From assembly GCF_005406125.1 (NCBI RefSeq), contig NZ_BIXZ01000002.1, positions 186,001-250,000 of the forward strand: a DNA stretch of 64,000 nucleotides, given 5' to 3'. Source of the DNA: Haloarcula mannanilytica (GTDB lineage: Archaea > Halobacteriota > Halobacteria > Halobacteriales > Haloarculaceae). The translations under genes were made by a program, and so were the position numbers. Of the stretch, positions 52,158-60,511 are shown one piece after another. Each line of letters starts with the position of its first letter. The first letter of the stretch is position 1. The notes under the pieces were generated by a model. That model had not been told where the DNA came from and made no database searches. It saw nothing but the letters and a program-made list of their open reading frames with translations.

Positions 52158-52958
52158 ATGATGCGACGAGCCACTCCGGTGTTGCTGGCACTGTTGCTCG
52201 TGGTGAGCACGCTTGCCGCAGTACCCGCCCCGACGATGGCACAGGAGACCGAAACGGTGACCGAACAGGCCGACATGAACGCGACTGCCCCCGGCGCACA
52301 ACTGGCGGGCGTCGTCAGCGTACAGGAGGCCGAACTGGATGGTGAAGTCCAGTCACGGACGTTCGGCGTCCGCGTCGCACAGGCGAACACCGACGACGCC
52401 AAGGCCGCCGTCGTCGCCGACCAGCTAAACGACTCCGAGGCACGGCTCGCGGACCTCCAGCAGCGCAAGCAGGCGCTAAACGAGGCTCACGAGAACGGGT
52501 CGATGAGCGAGGGCGAATACCGAGCGAAGATGGCACAGCTCCACGCTGAGACGAAGAACGTCCAGCGGTTAGCGAACGAGACGAACGAGACAGCCAGCCA
52601 GCTCCCCGCCGAAGCCTTGGAGAAGCGGGGCGTTGACGCGACGGCCATCAAGACCCTCTCACAGCGGGCGAGCGAGCTGAGCGGCCCGGAGGTCGCGGCT
52701 ATCGCCAAGGGTATTGCCGGCCCGAACGTCGGTCAGCAGGCTCGACCTGATGACGCGCGTAACCGCGGCGGCGACACAGCGAACCGGACCGAGACGGACG
52801 ACCGCCCAGGGGCCGGGCCGGAACGGACCCCGGCGGGTGAGCGGACCGACGAGATCGACGCCACGCCGACCAACGAGACGGCTACCGACGGTAGGGAAAC
52901 CGAACCACCGACCGGCGGCAGCGGGTCCGGGTCCGATACTGCCGACGCTAACCGATAA
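52158..52958 (+). CDS. Secreted helical protein with acidic Pro/Thr tail
   Basis: 266 residues from ATG 52158. A signal peptide (ATPVLLALLLVVSTLAAVPA, cut near TMAQ) precedes a mostly helical region (about 90-190) with Ala, Gln and Glu runs such as ARLADLQQRKQALNEAHENG and KMAQLHAETKNVQRLANETN, likely a coiled coil. The last 75 residues are a charged, Gly/Thr/Pro-rich disordered tail with several N-glycosylation sequons. There is no anchoring segment at the C-terminus, so it may be secreted or held by partners. I do not recognise a characterised relative. Confidence 0.75.
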   Translation: MMRRATPVLLALLLVVSTLAAVPAPTMAQETETVTEQADMNATAPGAQLAGVVSVQEAELDGEVQSRTFGVRVAQANTDDAKAAVVADQLNDSEARLADLQQRKQALNEAHENGSMSEGEYRAKMAQLHAETKNVQRLANETNETASQLPAEALEKRGVDATAIKTLSQRASELSGPEVAAIAKGIAGPNVGQQARPDDARNRGGDTANRTETDDRPGAGPERTPAGERTDEIDATPTNETATDGRETEPPTGGSGSGSDTADANR

Positions 52959-53084
52959 CGCAAGTCAGCGAAGACACCGTTCGAAGGCCCGTCTCACGCG
53001 ATTCTGTGTACTGCAACAGGTGACGCGATGACTGCCAGGCGTTTGCGTCTGTGGACCATACACACGACACTTCGAACACGGAAA

Positions 53085-53093
53085 CTATTAGTA
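53085..53093 (+). promoter_or_regulatory. TATA-like box of the Arg-rich leader ORF
   Basis: The sequence ACTATTAGT lies about 25-33 bases before ATG 53118. At that spacing transcription would begin at or near the leader start codon, making the message leaderless. Confidence 0.45.
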
Positions 53094-53117
53094 CTCGACT
53101 CACACAGCAGCAAGTAC

Positions 53118-53210
53118 ATGACGCGGACCCCTCTCGTCACGACGCTCGCTGCGGACAGCGAGGGGTCCGACCGTTTCTCCCCACGACGACGACGACCGGG
53201 CCGTTTCTAG
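53118..53210 (+). CDS. Possible Arg-rich leader peptide upstream of argG
   Basis: A 30-residue ORF begins MTRTPLVTTLAADSEGSDRF and ends SPRRRRPGRF. Seven of 30 residues are Arg, and residues 23-26 are four consecutive CGA codons. The stop codon lies inside a hairpin (GGGCC-gtttcta-GGCCC, 53198-53214). The ORF is 134 bases before argG, the first gene of the arginine cluster. A leader peptide whose translation senses charged tRNA-Arg is the inference; the peptide itself would have no other role. The in-frame ATG at 53028 would extend it to 60 residues but lacks a promoter. Confidence 0.4.
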   Translation: MTRTPLVTTLAADSEGSDRFSPRRRRPGRF

Positions 53211-53281
53211 GCCCACTACTACTCACTCTTCATTCGACAGGTTCGATTCGTCGCCAGACGCCGTCGTCGTCGGTTCGACGG
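53198..53281 (+). promoter_or_regulatory. Candidate attenuator hairpins before argG
   Basis: Hairpin 1 is GGGCC/GGCCC at 53198-53214, spanning the leader stop codon. Hairpin 2 is CCGTCG/CGACGG at 53261-53281. Bases 53263-53272 (GTCGTCGTCG) are also perfectly complementary over ten bases to the Arg codon run (within 53184-53196), so the two pairings exclude one another. The layout is like amino-acid attenuators. A separate argG promoter (GCTATTGACC, about 53291-53300) is an alternative explanation for argG expression. Confidence 0.35.
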
Positions 53282-53344
53282 GCATTCGGTTGCTATTGAC
53301 CGGAAACCGACAGGCACACCACGGAACCAACCCAGAACACATCC

Positions 53345-54628
53345 ATGCCAGAAGGAAACGGAACCGTCGCGCTCGCCTTTTCGGGCGGGCTCGACACGAC
53401 AGTCTGCGTATCGCTGCTGAAAGAGGAGTACGGCTACGACGAGGTCATCGGCGTGACCGTCGATGTCGGCCAGCCCGACTACGAGTTCGAGGAGGCCCAG
53501 GAGACCGCCGAGGCGCTGGGCGTCGAACAACACGTCGTCGACGCCAAGGCGGAGTTCGCGGACCTCTGTATGGAGGCCGTCAAGGCAAACGCCGACTACC
53601 AGGGCTACCCGCTCGGGACCGCCCTCGCGCGCCCGGTCATCGCCAAGGCCATCCTCTCGGTCGCTGAGGAAGAGGGCTGTTCGGCCGTCGCCCACGGCTG
53701 TACCGGCAAGGGTAACGACCAACTGCGCTTCGAGGCTGTCTGGCGCGACTCCGATCTCGACGTGATCGCACCGGTGCGTGAACTCGGGCTGACCCGCGAG
53801 TGGGAAAACGAGTACGCCGCGGAGAAGGGCCTGCCCGTCGAGGGCGGCGACGGCGGCCGCTACTCCATCGACACGAACCTCTGGAGCCGCTCCATCGAGG
53901 GCTCCGAACTCGAAGACCCGAGCATGATCCCCTCTGACGACATCTACAAGTGGACCGACAACCCCTCGGATAAAGACGCCGAACTCGTCGAAGTCGAGTT
54001 CGAGGACGGGGTTCCGGTTGCCGTCGACGGCGAAGCACTCGGCGGGGTCGAACTCATCGAGCAACTCAACGAGCAGGCGGGCTCTCACGGTATCGGCCGC
54101 ACGGACATGATGGAAGACCGTATGCTCGGTCTGAAGGTCCGTGAGAACTACGAACACCCCGCGGCCACCGTCCTGCTGACGGCCCACGAAGCACTCGAAG
54201 GGCTCGTCCTCACACAGGAGGAGCGCCAGTTCAAGGCCCAAGTCGACCAGGAGTGGTCCCAGAAGGCCTACCAGGGTCTTGTCGACGCGCCGCTGACGGG
54301 CGCACTCGAAGCGTTCATCGACGACACCAACGAACGCGTCACCGGGACTGTCACGGTCAAACTCGAAGGCGGCCACTGCCGCCCGGTCTCGCGTGAGTCC
54401 GATTACGCCGTCTACAGCGAGTCGGCGGCCTCGTTCAACGAGGAGGACGTTTCCGGTGGGATCACCCAGCAGGACGCCACCGGCGTCGCAAAGTACCACG
54501 GTTTCCAGTCCCGACTTGCGAACAAGATCCTCGACGACGTGAAGAAGGGCACTGCTGTCACGGACGGCAGCGGCGAGGGCTCGGCCAACTCGAACGGCAG
54601 CGCCGCGAGCGAGGCCACGGAGGAGTAA
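53345..54628 (+). CDS. argG: Argininosuccinate synthase
   Basis: 427 residues. The N-terminus VALAFSGGLDTTVCVSLL is the ATP-pyrophosphatase P-loop, followed by VIGVTVDVGQPDYEFEEAQE, HGCTGKGNDQLRFE and TREWENEYA. It joins citrulline and aspartate using ATP in the next-to-last step of arginine synthesis. The final 30 residues are a Ser/Gly/Ala/Glu-rich extension beyond the usual length. argH follows after four bases, so the two are cotranscribed. A candidate leader peptide and hairpins lie upstream. Confidence 0.96.
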   Translation: MPEGNGTVALAFSGGLDTTVCVSLLKEEYGYDEVIGVTVDVGQPDYEFEEAQETAEALGVEQHVVDAKAEFADLCMEAVKANADYQGYPLGTALARPVIAKAILSVAEEEGCSAVAHGCTGKGNDQLRFEAVWRDSDLDVIAPVRELGLTREWENEYAAEKGLPVEGGDGGRYSIDTNLWSRSIEGSELEDPSMIPSDDIYKWTDNPSDKDAELVEVEFEDGVPVAVDGEALGGVELIEQLNEQAGSHGIGRTDMMEDRMLGLKVRENYEHPAATVLLTAHEALEGLVLTQEERQFKAQVDQEWSQKAYQGLVDAPLTGALEAFIDDTNERVTGTVTVKLEGGHCRPVSRESDYAVYSESAASFNEEDVSGGITQQDATGVAKYHGFQSRLANKILDDVKKGTAVTDGSGEGSANSNGSAASEATEE

Positions 54629-54632
54629 GCAA

Positions 54633-56159
54633 ATGAGCGACGGCGAGGACCACGAGACGGCGGACGCGGACCACGCGGCCACAGCGGGTGACGCCGACCG
54701 CGGCGACGAGACCGTTGTCCGCCGTGACCGCTTTGCGGGCGGGCCGGCCCGGTCGTTCCTCTCCTCGCTGTCCGACGACGAGCGCATCTTCGCGGCCGAC
54801 CTGGCCGTCGACCGCGCCCACGTCGTGATGCTGGCCGAACAGGAGATAATCGACCGCGAAACGGCCGGTGAGGTGCTGGCCGCACTGGCGGACGTGGAGG
54901 ACGCGGGCCACGGGGCGCTGCCCGACGGTGAAGACGTACACGAAGCCATCGAGAGTGCCGTCATCGAGCGCGTCGGGCCTGACGGCGGGAAGATGCACAC
55001 CGCCCGCTCGCGTAATGACGAAGTGGCGGCCTGCATCCGCTACCGCCTGCGCGCGGATATTCTGGACCTCGTCGAAACCGTCGTCGGTGCCCGCGAGCAA
55101 CTCATCGAGGTGGCTCGCGCCGAACGCGAGACAGTGATGCCCGGCTACACGCATCTCCAGCCCGCCCAGCCGACGACGGTCGCCCACTGGGTGCTGTCCT
55201 ACGAGCAGGCGCTCCAGCGCGACACGGCACGCCTGCTTGATGCCTACGAGCGCGTCAATCAGAACCCCCTGGGGTCGGCCGCGTTTGCGGGCACGCCCTT
55301 TGACGTGGACCGCGAGCGTACGGCCGAACTGCTTGGATTTGCGGGCGTCGCCGAGAACTCGATGGACGCCTCGGCCACGCGGGATTTTCTCGCTGAGACG
55401 ACCAGCGCCGTTGCCACGCTGGCGACGACCCTGTCGGGGCTGGCCGAGGACGTGGTCGTGATGGCGAGCAAGGGTCACGTCGACCTCGACGACGACTACG
55501 CCTCGACATCGTCGATCATGCCCCAGAAGAAGAATCCCGACACGCTGGAACTGGTCCGCGGGCGCACGGGCGACGCTGTCGGCGGGCTGAACGGCCTGCT
55601 GACCAACCTCAAGGGCCAGCCCCGGGCGTACAACCGCGACCTCCAGCGCGCGGGACGGCACGCCTGGGACGCCATCGACAGCATCACCGAGAGCGTGGCC
55701 GTGGCCGCCGGTGCGGTTGCGACCGCCGACTGGCCCGCCGAGACGCTCGAAGCCGCAGCTACTGACGGCTTCGCAACGGCGACCGGCGTGGCCGACCTGC
55801 TGGCGATGGCCGGCGTGCCGTTCCGGACGGCCCACGAGGTCGTGGCGGAGGCCGCCGCGGGCCTGGGTCCCGAGGAAGACGCACCCGACTACGAGACGCT
55901 GTCGGCCGTCGCCGAGGACGTGCTGGGCAAGCCGCTGTCAGCGTACGTCGACCGCGAGGCTCTGGAGGCCGCACTCGACCCGACCGAAAGTGTCGCAATG
56001 CGGGACTCTCGCGGTGGCCCGGCCCCCGACGCCGTCGCCGAGCAGGTGGCGACAGCTGAGGACGTGCTCGTGGCCGATAGCGGGGCACTGGACGACCGCC
56101 GGCAAGCGGTTTCACAGGCGGCTGACCGCCGCCGGACGGAGGTGGACCGATATGTCTGA
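54633..56159 (+). CDS. argH: Argininosuccinate lyase
   Basis: 508 residues. After an acidic N-terminal extension (about 30 residues) the fumarase/aspartase fold is clear: KMHTARSRNDEVA, PGYTHLQPAQPTTVAHW with the catalytic His, and the signature SSIMPQKKNPD with the catalytic Ser loop. It splits argininosuccinate into arginine and fumarate, the last step of the pathway. It follows argG by four bases. A gap of 165 bases with its own promoter separates it from lysW. Confidence 0.96.
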   Translation: MSDGEDHETADADHAATAGDADRGDETVVRRDRFAGGPARSFLSSLSDDERIFAADLAVDRAHVVMLAEQEIIDRETAGEVLAALADVEDAGHGALPDGEDVHEAIESAVIERVGPDGGKMHTARSRNDEVAACIRYRLRADILDLVETVVGAREQLIEVARAERETVMPGYTHLQPAQPTTVAHWVLSYEQALQRDTARLLDAYERVNQNPLGSAAFAGTPFDVDRERTAELLGFAGVAENSMDASATRDFLAETTSAVATLATTLSGLAEDVVVMASKGHVDLDDDYASTSSIMPQKKNPDTLELVRGRTGDAVGGLNGLLTNLKGQPRAYNRDLQRAGRHAWDAIDSITESVAVAAGAVATADWPAETLEAAATDGFATATGVADLLAMAGVPFRTAHEVVAEAAAGLGPEEDAPDYETLSAVAEDVLGKPLSAYVDREALEAALDPTESVAMRDSRGGPAPDAVAEQVATAEDVLVADSGALDDRRQAVSQAADRRRTEVDRYV

Positions 56160-56289
56160 CCGACCACCGTCCCCTCGTGGGACAATTATACCATAATTCT
56201 GATATACGATTCAGAAACGTCGCGGATTCGGGCCTTTTACACCATTAGAGTGCTGTTTGTGTAATGAATTTATTCTTATATGTTCGAAG

Positions 56290-56299
56290 GGTTTAAGTG
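56290..56299 (+). promoter_or_regulatory. TATA box of the lysW-arg operon
   Basis: The sequence GGTTTAAGTG lies about 30 bases before the lysW ATG at 56325 and suggests that lysW through argF has its own leaderless promoter apart from argGH. Confidence 0.6.
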
Positions 56300-56324
56300 G
56301 ATCCCCATCACAAGATGAACTACA

Positions 56325-56489
56325 ATGGCAGAATGCATCGAGTGCGGGGCGGACGTGTCCCTGCACGACAACCTGGAAGTCGGAGAGATCGTTGACTGTA
56401 CCACCTGCGGTGCCGAACTGGAAGTCGTCGGCGCCGACCCCGTCGAGCTCGACAGCGCACCCGAGCTCGAAGAGGACTGGGGTGAGTGA
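56325..56489 (+). CDS. lysW: Amino-group carrier protein LysW
   Basis: 54 residues. The N-terminal zinc ribbon has ECIECGADV and DCTTCGAEL, and the protein ends in the signature EEDWGE. The amino group of glutamate is joined to the side chain of the final Glu, which protects it through the next steps. In haloarchaea this carrier serves ornithine and arginine synthesis. It is the first gene of the seven-gene run ending at argF. Confidence 0.96.
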   Translation: MAECIECGADVSLHDNLEVGEIVDCTTCGAELEVVGADPVELDSAPELEEDWGE

Positions 56490-56576
56490 GGTGTTCGCGG
56501 TGGCGCGGCGCCCTGCGCCGTACGTGATGCCCGTGGCGTGTGACGCCGCGAGCCGCGAACGCACGGAGGACTCAGT

Positions 56577-57473
56577 ATGAAAGTCGGACTCCTCTACTCG
56601 CGCATCCGCCGGGACGAGAAGCTCCTGCTGTCGGAACTGCGCGAGCGCGACCACGAGATCGAGAAGATAGACGTTCGCAAGCAGCAGTTCAACATCCACG
56701 AGGCCCCGGAGGCCTTCGAGGACTTGGACATCGTCGTCGACCGCTGTCTGGCGACCAGCCGAAGCGTGTACGCGACGAAGTTCGCGAAGGCCTACGGCGT
56801 CCCTGTGGTCAACGGACCCGAGGTCGCCGACACCTGCGCGGACAAAGTCAACAACAGCCTCGCGCTTGAGGCCGCAGGCGTGCCGACACCGAACACCGAC
56901 GTGGCGTTCACGAAAGACGCGGCGCTCGAATCCATCGAGAAGTTCGGCTACCCCTGTGTCCTCAAGCCGGTCGTCGGCTCATGGGGTCGCCTGATGGCGA
57001 AGATCGACTCCCGCTCGGCCGCCGAGGCCATCCTCGAACACAAGGAGACCCTCGGCCACTACGAGCACAAGATCTTCTACGTTCAGGAGTTCGTCGACAA
57101 GCCCGGCCGCGACATGCGCGTGCTGGCCGTCGACGGCGAGCCGATTGCGGCGATGGTCCGCTCCTCGGACCACTGGCTCACGAACGCTGCCAAGGGTGCC
57201 GAAACCGACGAGTTCGAACTGGACGACCGCGCGCTGGAACTGGTCGAGAAGGCCTCCGACGCGGTCGGCGGCGGACTGCTCGGTATCGACTTAATGGAGG
57301 TCGGTATCGACGAGGAAAGCGGTGAGTTCGATGACTACACCGTCCACGAGGTCAACCACACCGTCGAGTTCAAGGCGTTGAACGAGGTCACCGATGTCGA
57401 CGTGCCCGCGAAGGTCGTCGACTGGCTCGAACAGAAGGCGGCGACGGAAGCCGACGCCGAGGTGACAGCATGA
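56577..57473 (+). CDS. argX: Glutamate--LysW ligase ArgX
   Basis: 298 residues, an ATP-grasp enzyme of the RimK/LysX family. It begins KVGLLYSRIRRDEKLLLSEL, with the ATP-grasp pieces YPCVLKPVVGSWGRLMAKID, FYVQEFVDKPGRDMRVLAVD and VHEVNHTVEFKALNEVT. It attaches glutamate to the C-terminal Glu of LysW using ATP, committing it to arginine synthesis. LysX relatives use aminoadipate; the position beside the other arg genes, including argF, supports glutamate. The stop overlaps the argC start by four bases. Confidence 0.93.
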   Translation: MKVGLLYSRIRRDEKLLLSELRERDHEIEKIDVRKQQFNIHEAPEAFEDLDIVVDRCLATSRSVYATKFAKAYGVPVVNGPEVADTCADKVNNSLALEAAGVPTPNTDVAFTKDAALESIEKFGYPCVLKPVVGSWGRLMAKIDSRSAAEAILEHKETLGHYEHKIFYVQEFVDKPGRDMRVLAVDGEPIAAMVRSSDHWLTNAAKGAETDEFELDDRALELVEKASDAVGGGLLGIDLMEVGIDEESGEFDDYTVHEVNHTVEFKALNEVTDVDVPAKVVDWLEQKAATEADAEVTA

Positions 57474-58507
57474 CCTACACGGCAAGCGTCGTCGGCGGCT
57501 CCGGCTTCACCGGCGGTGAACTGCTTCGCATCCTCGACGGCCACCCCGAGTTCGAACTGACCCAGGCCACCAGCCGCTCGAAGGAGAACAAGACCATCGG
57601 GCACTCGCACCCGAATCTCCGGCACTCGGACCTGCGCTTTTCCTCGCCCGAAGAGCTGGAATCGGTGGACGTGCTGTTCGCCGCGACGCCCCACGGCGTC
57701 TCGATGGAACAGATCGACGCGTTTCAGGAGGCTGCCGGCACGGTCGTCGACCTCTCGGCGGACTTTCGGCTCGATTCGGAGGCCCAGTACGACGAGTGGT
57801 ACGACGGCCACTCGCGGCCCGAATTGCTCGAACAAAGCGAGTACGCGCTGCCGGAACTGAACCGCGAGAACCTCGCGGGCGCGGACCTCATCGCGTCGGG
57901 CGGCTGTAACGCCACGGCGACCATCCTTGGCCTGCTCCCGCTGTTCGAGGCCGATATCCTGAGCGGCGACGAGCAGGTCGTCGTCGACGTGAAGGTCGGC
58001 TCCAGCGAGGGCGGGGCCGGCGGCGGCGAGGCATCGAGCCATCCCGAGCGCTCGGGCGTCGTCCGCCCGTACGCGCCGACGGGCCACCGCCACGAAGCCG
58101 AGATTCAGCAGTTCCTCGGCATCGACGTGTCCTTCACCGTCCACGCGGTGGACATGATCCGCGGCGCGAGCGCGACCTGTCACGTCTTCCCGGAGGGGCC
58201 GGTCTCGAAGGGCGACCTCTGGGGCGCGTACCGCGGCGAGTACGAGGACGAACCGTTCGTCGAACTCGTCGCCGGCGGCGGTGGCGTCTACCGCTACCCC
58301 GAACCCAAGTCGGTCGCGGGGACGAACCGCGCCGAGGTCGGCTTCGAACTCGACCCCGGCAACAAGCGCCTGGTCGTGTTCTCGGCCATCGACAACATGA
58401 TGAAGGGGTCGGCGGGCCAGGCGGTCCACGCGGCCAACGTCGCACTGGGCATCGAAGAGACGGCGGGCCTGGAGTTCCAGGGGCTCCACCCCGTCGGCGC
58501 ACCGTAA
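57470..58507 (+). CDS. argC: LysW-glutamyl-phosphate reductase
   Basis: 345 residues. The NADPH motif is VVGGSGFTGGELLRIL (7-22), the catalytic Cys146 is in ASGGCNATA, and the His of FTVHAVDMIRGAS follows later. It reduces the LysW-bound glutamyl phosphate to the semialdehyde. Its ATG overlaps the argX stop (ATGA), as elsewhere in this operon, so translation is coupled. The gene is of the LysY/ArgC type specific for carrier-bound substrates by context. Confidence 0.93.
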   Translation: MTYTASVVGGSGFTGGELLRILDGHPEFELTQATSRSKENKTIGHSHPNLRHSDLRFSSPEELESVDVLFAATPHGVSMEQIDAFQEAAGTVVDLSADFRLDSEAQYDEWYDGHSRPELLEQSEYALPELNRENLAGADLIASGGCNATATILGLLPLFEADILSGDEQVVVDVKVGSSEGGAGGGEASSHPERSGVVRPYAPTGHRHEAEIQQFLGIDVSFTVHAVDMIRGASATCHVFPEGPVSKGDLWGAYRGEYEDEPFVELVAGGGGVYRYPEPKSVAGTNRAEVGFELDPGNKRLVVFSAIDNMMKGSAGQAVHAANVALGIEETAGLEFQGLHPVGAP

Positions 58508-58526
58508 CCTCTGGAGAGGCTTTTTC

Positions 58527-59387
58527 ATGACAGTAGTTATCAAAGTCGGTGGCGCTCGCGCGGTCGACCCCGCGGGGGCGCTTGCGGACGTGGCATCGCT
58601 CGTGGCCGACGGTGAACAGGTCGTCGTGGTTCACGGCGGCTCCACCAAAGTCGACGAGACGCTCGAACGGCTCGGCGTCGAGCCCGAATACGTCGAGACA
58701 CCATCGGGCGTCGTCGGCCGGTTCACGGACGAGACCACGATGGAGGTGTTCGAGATGGCCTTCGGCCACCTCAACACCCAGCTCGTCGCCGGCCTCCAGA
58801 GCGAGGGCGTCGATGCGGTCGGGCTCAACGGCGTCGACGGCAAACTGCTCTACGGACCACGCAAGTCCGCAGTGCGGGTCGTCGAGGACGGGAAGAAGAA
58901 AATTCGCCGTGGCGACCATTCGGGCACTATCAAGCAGGTCAACGGCGACCTGCTCGAATCGCTGCTCGACGATGGCTATACACCCGTCGCCGCGCCGCCG
59001 ATGGCAGGGGACGATGACGGCGAAATCATCCCGGTCAACACCGACGCCGACCGTTCGGCGGCGGCCATCGCCGGCGAACTCGACGCGCAGCTAGTACTCT
59101 TGACCGATGTCGAGGGCGTCTACGCGGACCCTGACGACCCGTCGACGCTCATCGAATCGGTTGAGACGGCGGCCGACTGGGACGCGCTCGAAGACGCCGC
59201 CGAGGGATTCATGGGCCGGAAAATCATGGCCGCCGAGGAGGCGCTCGACGGCGGCGCACCCGAGGTCGTGGTGGCCGACGCCAACGCCGAGTCGCCGATT
59301 CTGTCGGCGCTTGAGGGGGGCGGGACCCACGTGTACGCGAGCGCACTCGAACAGGACACAGACCAGACAGCGACGGAGGAACAATGA
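58527..59387 (+). CDS. argB: LysW-glutamate kinase
   Basis: 286 residues of the amino-acid kinase fold. It begins TVVIKVGGARAVDPAGALAD and has VVVHGGSTKVDETLERLG, the ATP-binding NTDADRSAAAIAGELDAQLV and TDVEGVYADPDDPSTLIE. It phosphorylates the gamma carboxyl of the carrier-bound glutamate, supplying the substrate of ArgC. A 19-base gap after argC is one of two small breaks in the run. Its stop overlaps argD by four bases. Confidence 0.93.
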   Translation: MTVVIKVGGARAVDPAGALADVASLVADGEQVVVVHGGSTKVDETLERLGVEPEYVETPSGVVGRFTDETTMEVFEMAFGHLNTQLVAGLQSEGVDAVGLNGVDGKLLYGPRKSAVRVVEDGKKKIRRGDHSGTIKQVNGDLLESLLDDGYTPVAAPPMAGDDDGEIIPVNTDADRSAAAIAGELDAQLVLLTDVEGVYADPDDPSTLIESVETAADWDALEDAAEGFMGRKIMAAEEALDGGAPEVVVADANAESPILSALEGGGTHVYASALEQDTDQTATEEQ

Positions 59388-60511
59388 GCGGATTCGTCTT
59401 CAACGAGAAACCCATCCAGATCGAACGTGGCGACGGTGCCTACGTCTACGACGACGGCGGCACAGAGTACTTAGATATGGGCGCGTCCTACGCCTGTGTC
59501 CCGCTGGGACACGGCCACCCGGCGGTCCAGAGCGCCGTCAGCGACCAGTTAGCGAAAATCACGTACGTCCAGGCGTCGTACCCCAACGCCGAGCGGACGG
59601 CCCTGTACGAACTGCTCGCTGACACTGCCCCGGACCCAATCGACAAGACCTGGCTCTGTAACTCCGGAACCGAGGCCAACGAGGCGGCGCTGAAGTTCGC
59701 CCGCTCGGCCACGGGGAACTCGAAAATCGTCGCGACGATGCAGGGCTTCCACGGCCGGACGATGGGCGCGCTGGCGACGACCTGGAAGAACAAGTACAAG
59801 AAGCCCTACGAGCCGCTCATCGGCGACGTGGAGTTCGTCCCCTACGACGACAGCGAGGCGCTCGAGGAGGCTGTCGACGAGGACACCGCCGCGTTCATCG
59901 TCGAGCCGGTCCAGGGCGAGGGCGGCATCAACCCGGCTTCGGACGGCTACCTCGAAGCCGCACGGGAAATTACCGAGGACACTGGCGCAGCGCTCATATT
60001 CGACGAGGTCCAGACCGGGATGGGTCGGACCGGTGCACTGTGGAACTCCCAGCGGGCCGATGTCGCGCCCGACATGATAACCGCGGCGAAGGGGCTGGGC
60101 AACGGCCTCCCCGTCGGCGCGACGCTGTGTCGCGACTGGATCGCCGAGAACTACGGCTCCCACGCCTCGACGTTCTCCGGCGGGCCGGTCATCTCAGCGG
60201 CCGCCGGCGCGACTGTCTCGACCGTCGTCGAGGACGACGTTCCCGAAAACGCCGCCGCGATGGGCGACTACCTCCAGACCGAACTGGAAGCGGCCATTGG
60301 CGACGACGTGCGGGACATCCGCGGCGAGGGCCTGATGATCGGCGTCGAGGTCGGCCGCGGCGCGAACGCGGCGCTGAAGGAACTCGCGTTGAATCACCAG
60401 ATACTCGCGCTGCCGGCCGGCCGAACCGTCGTCCGTCTGCTCCCGCCGCTGACCATCGACGAGGGCCACGCCGACGCCGTCGTCGATGCGCTGGCGGAGG
60501 TGGTGGAATGA
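59384..60511 (+). CDS. argD: LysW-glutamate-semialdehyde aminotransferase
   Basis: 375 residues, a class III PLP aminotransferase. Substrate and cofactor segments are visible: LCNSGTEANEAALKFARSAT, FHGRTMGALATTWKNKYKKP, the PLP Asp207 in ALIFDEVQTGMGRTG and the Schiff-base Lys236 in MITAAKGLGNGLPVGA. It converts the carrier-bound semialdehyde to carrier-bound ornithine with glutamate as amino donor. The start overlaps argB and the stop overlaps argE, each by four bases. Confidence 0.94.
   Translation: MSGFVFNEKPIQIERGDGAYVYDDGGTEYLDMGASYACVPLGHGHPAVQSAVSDQLAKITYVQASYPNAERTALYELLADTAPDPIDKTWLCNSGTEANEAALKFARSATGNSKIVATMQGFHGRTMGALATTWKNKYKKPYEPLIGDVEFVPYDDSEALEEAVDEDTAAFIVEPVQGEGGINPASDGYLEAAREITEDTGAALIFDEVQTGMGRTGALWNSQRADVAPDMITAAKGLGNGLPVGATLCRDWIAENYGSHASTFSGGPVISAAAGATVSTVVEDDVPENAAAMGDYLQTELEAAIGDDVRDIRGEGLMIGVEVGRGANAALKELALNHQILALPAGRTVVRLLPPLTIDEGHADAVVDALAEVVE

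Noticed and set aside
53028-53117. Longer version of the Arg-rich leader ORF starting at ATG 53028
   Set aside because: No TATA-like box precedes ATG 53028 at a suitable distance, while one lies between it and ATG 53118.
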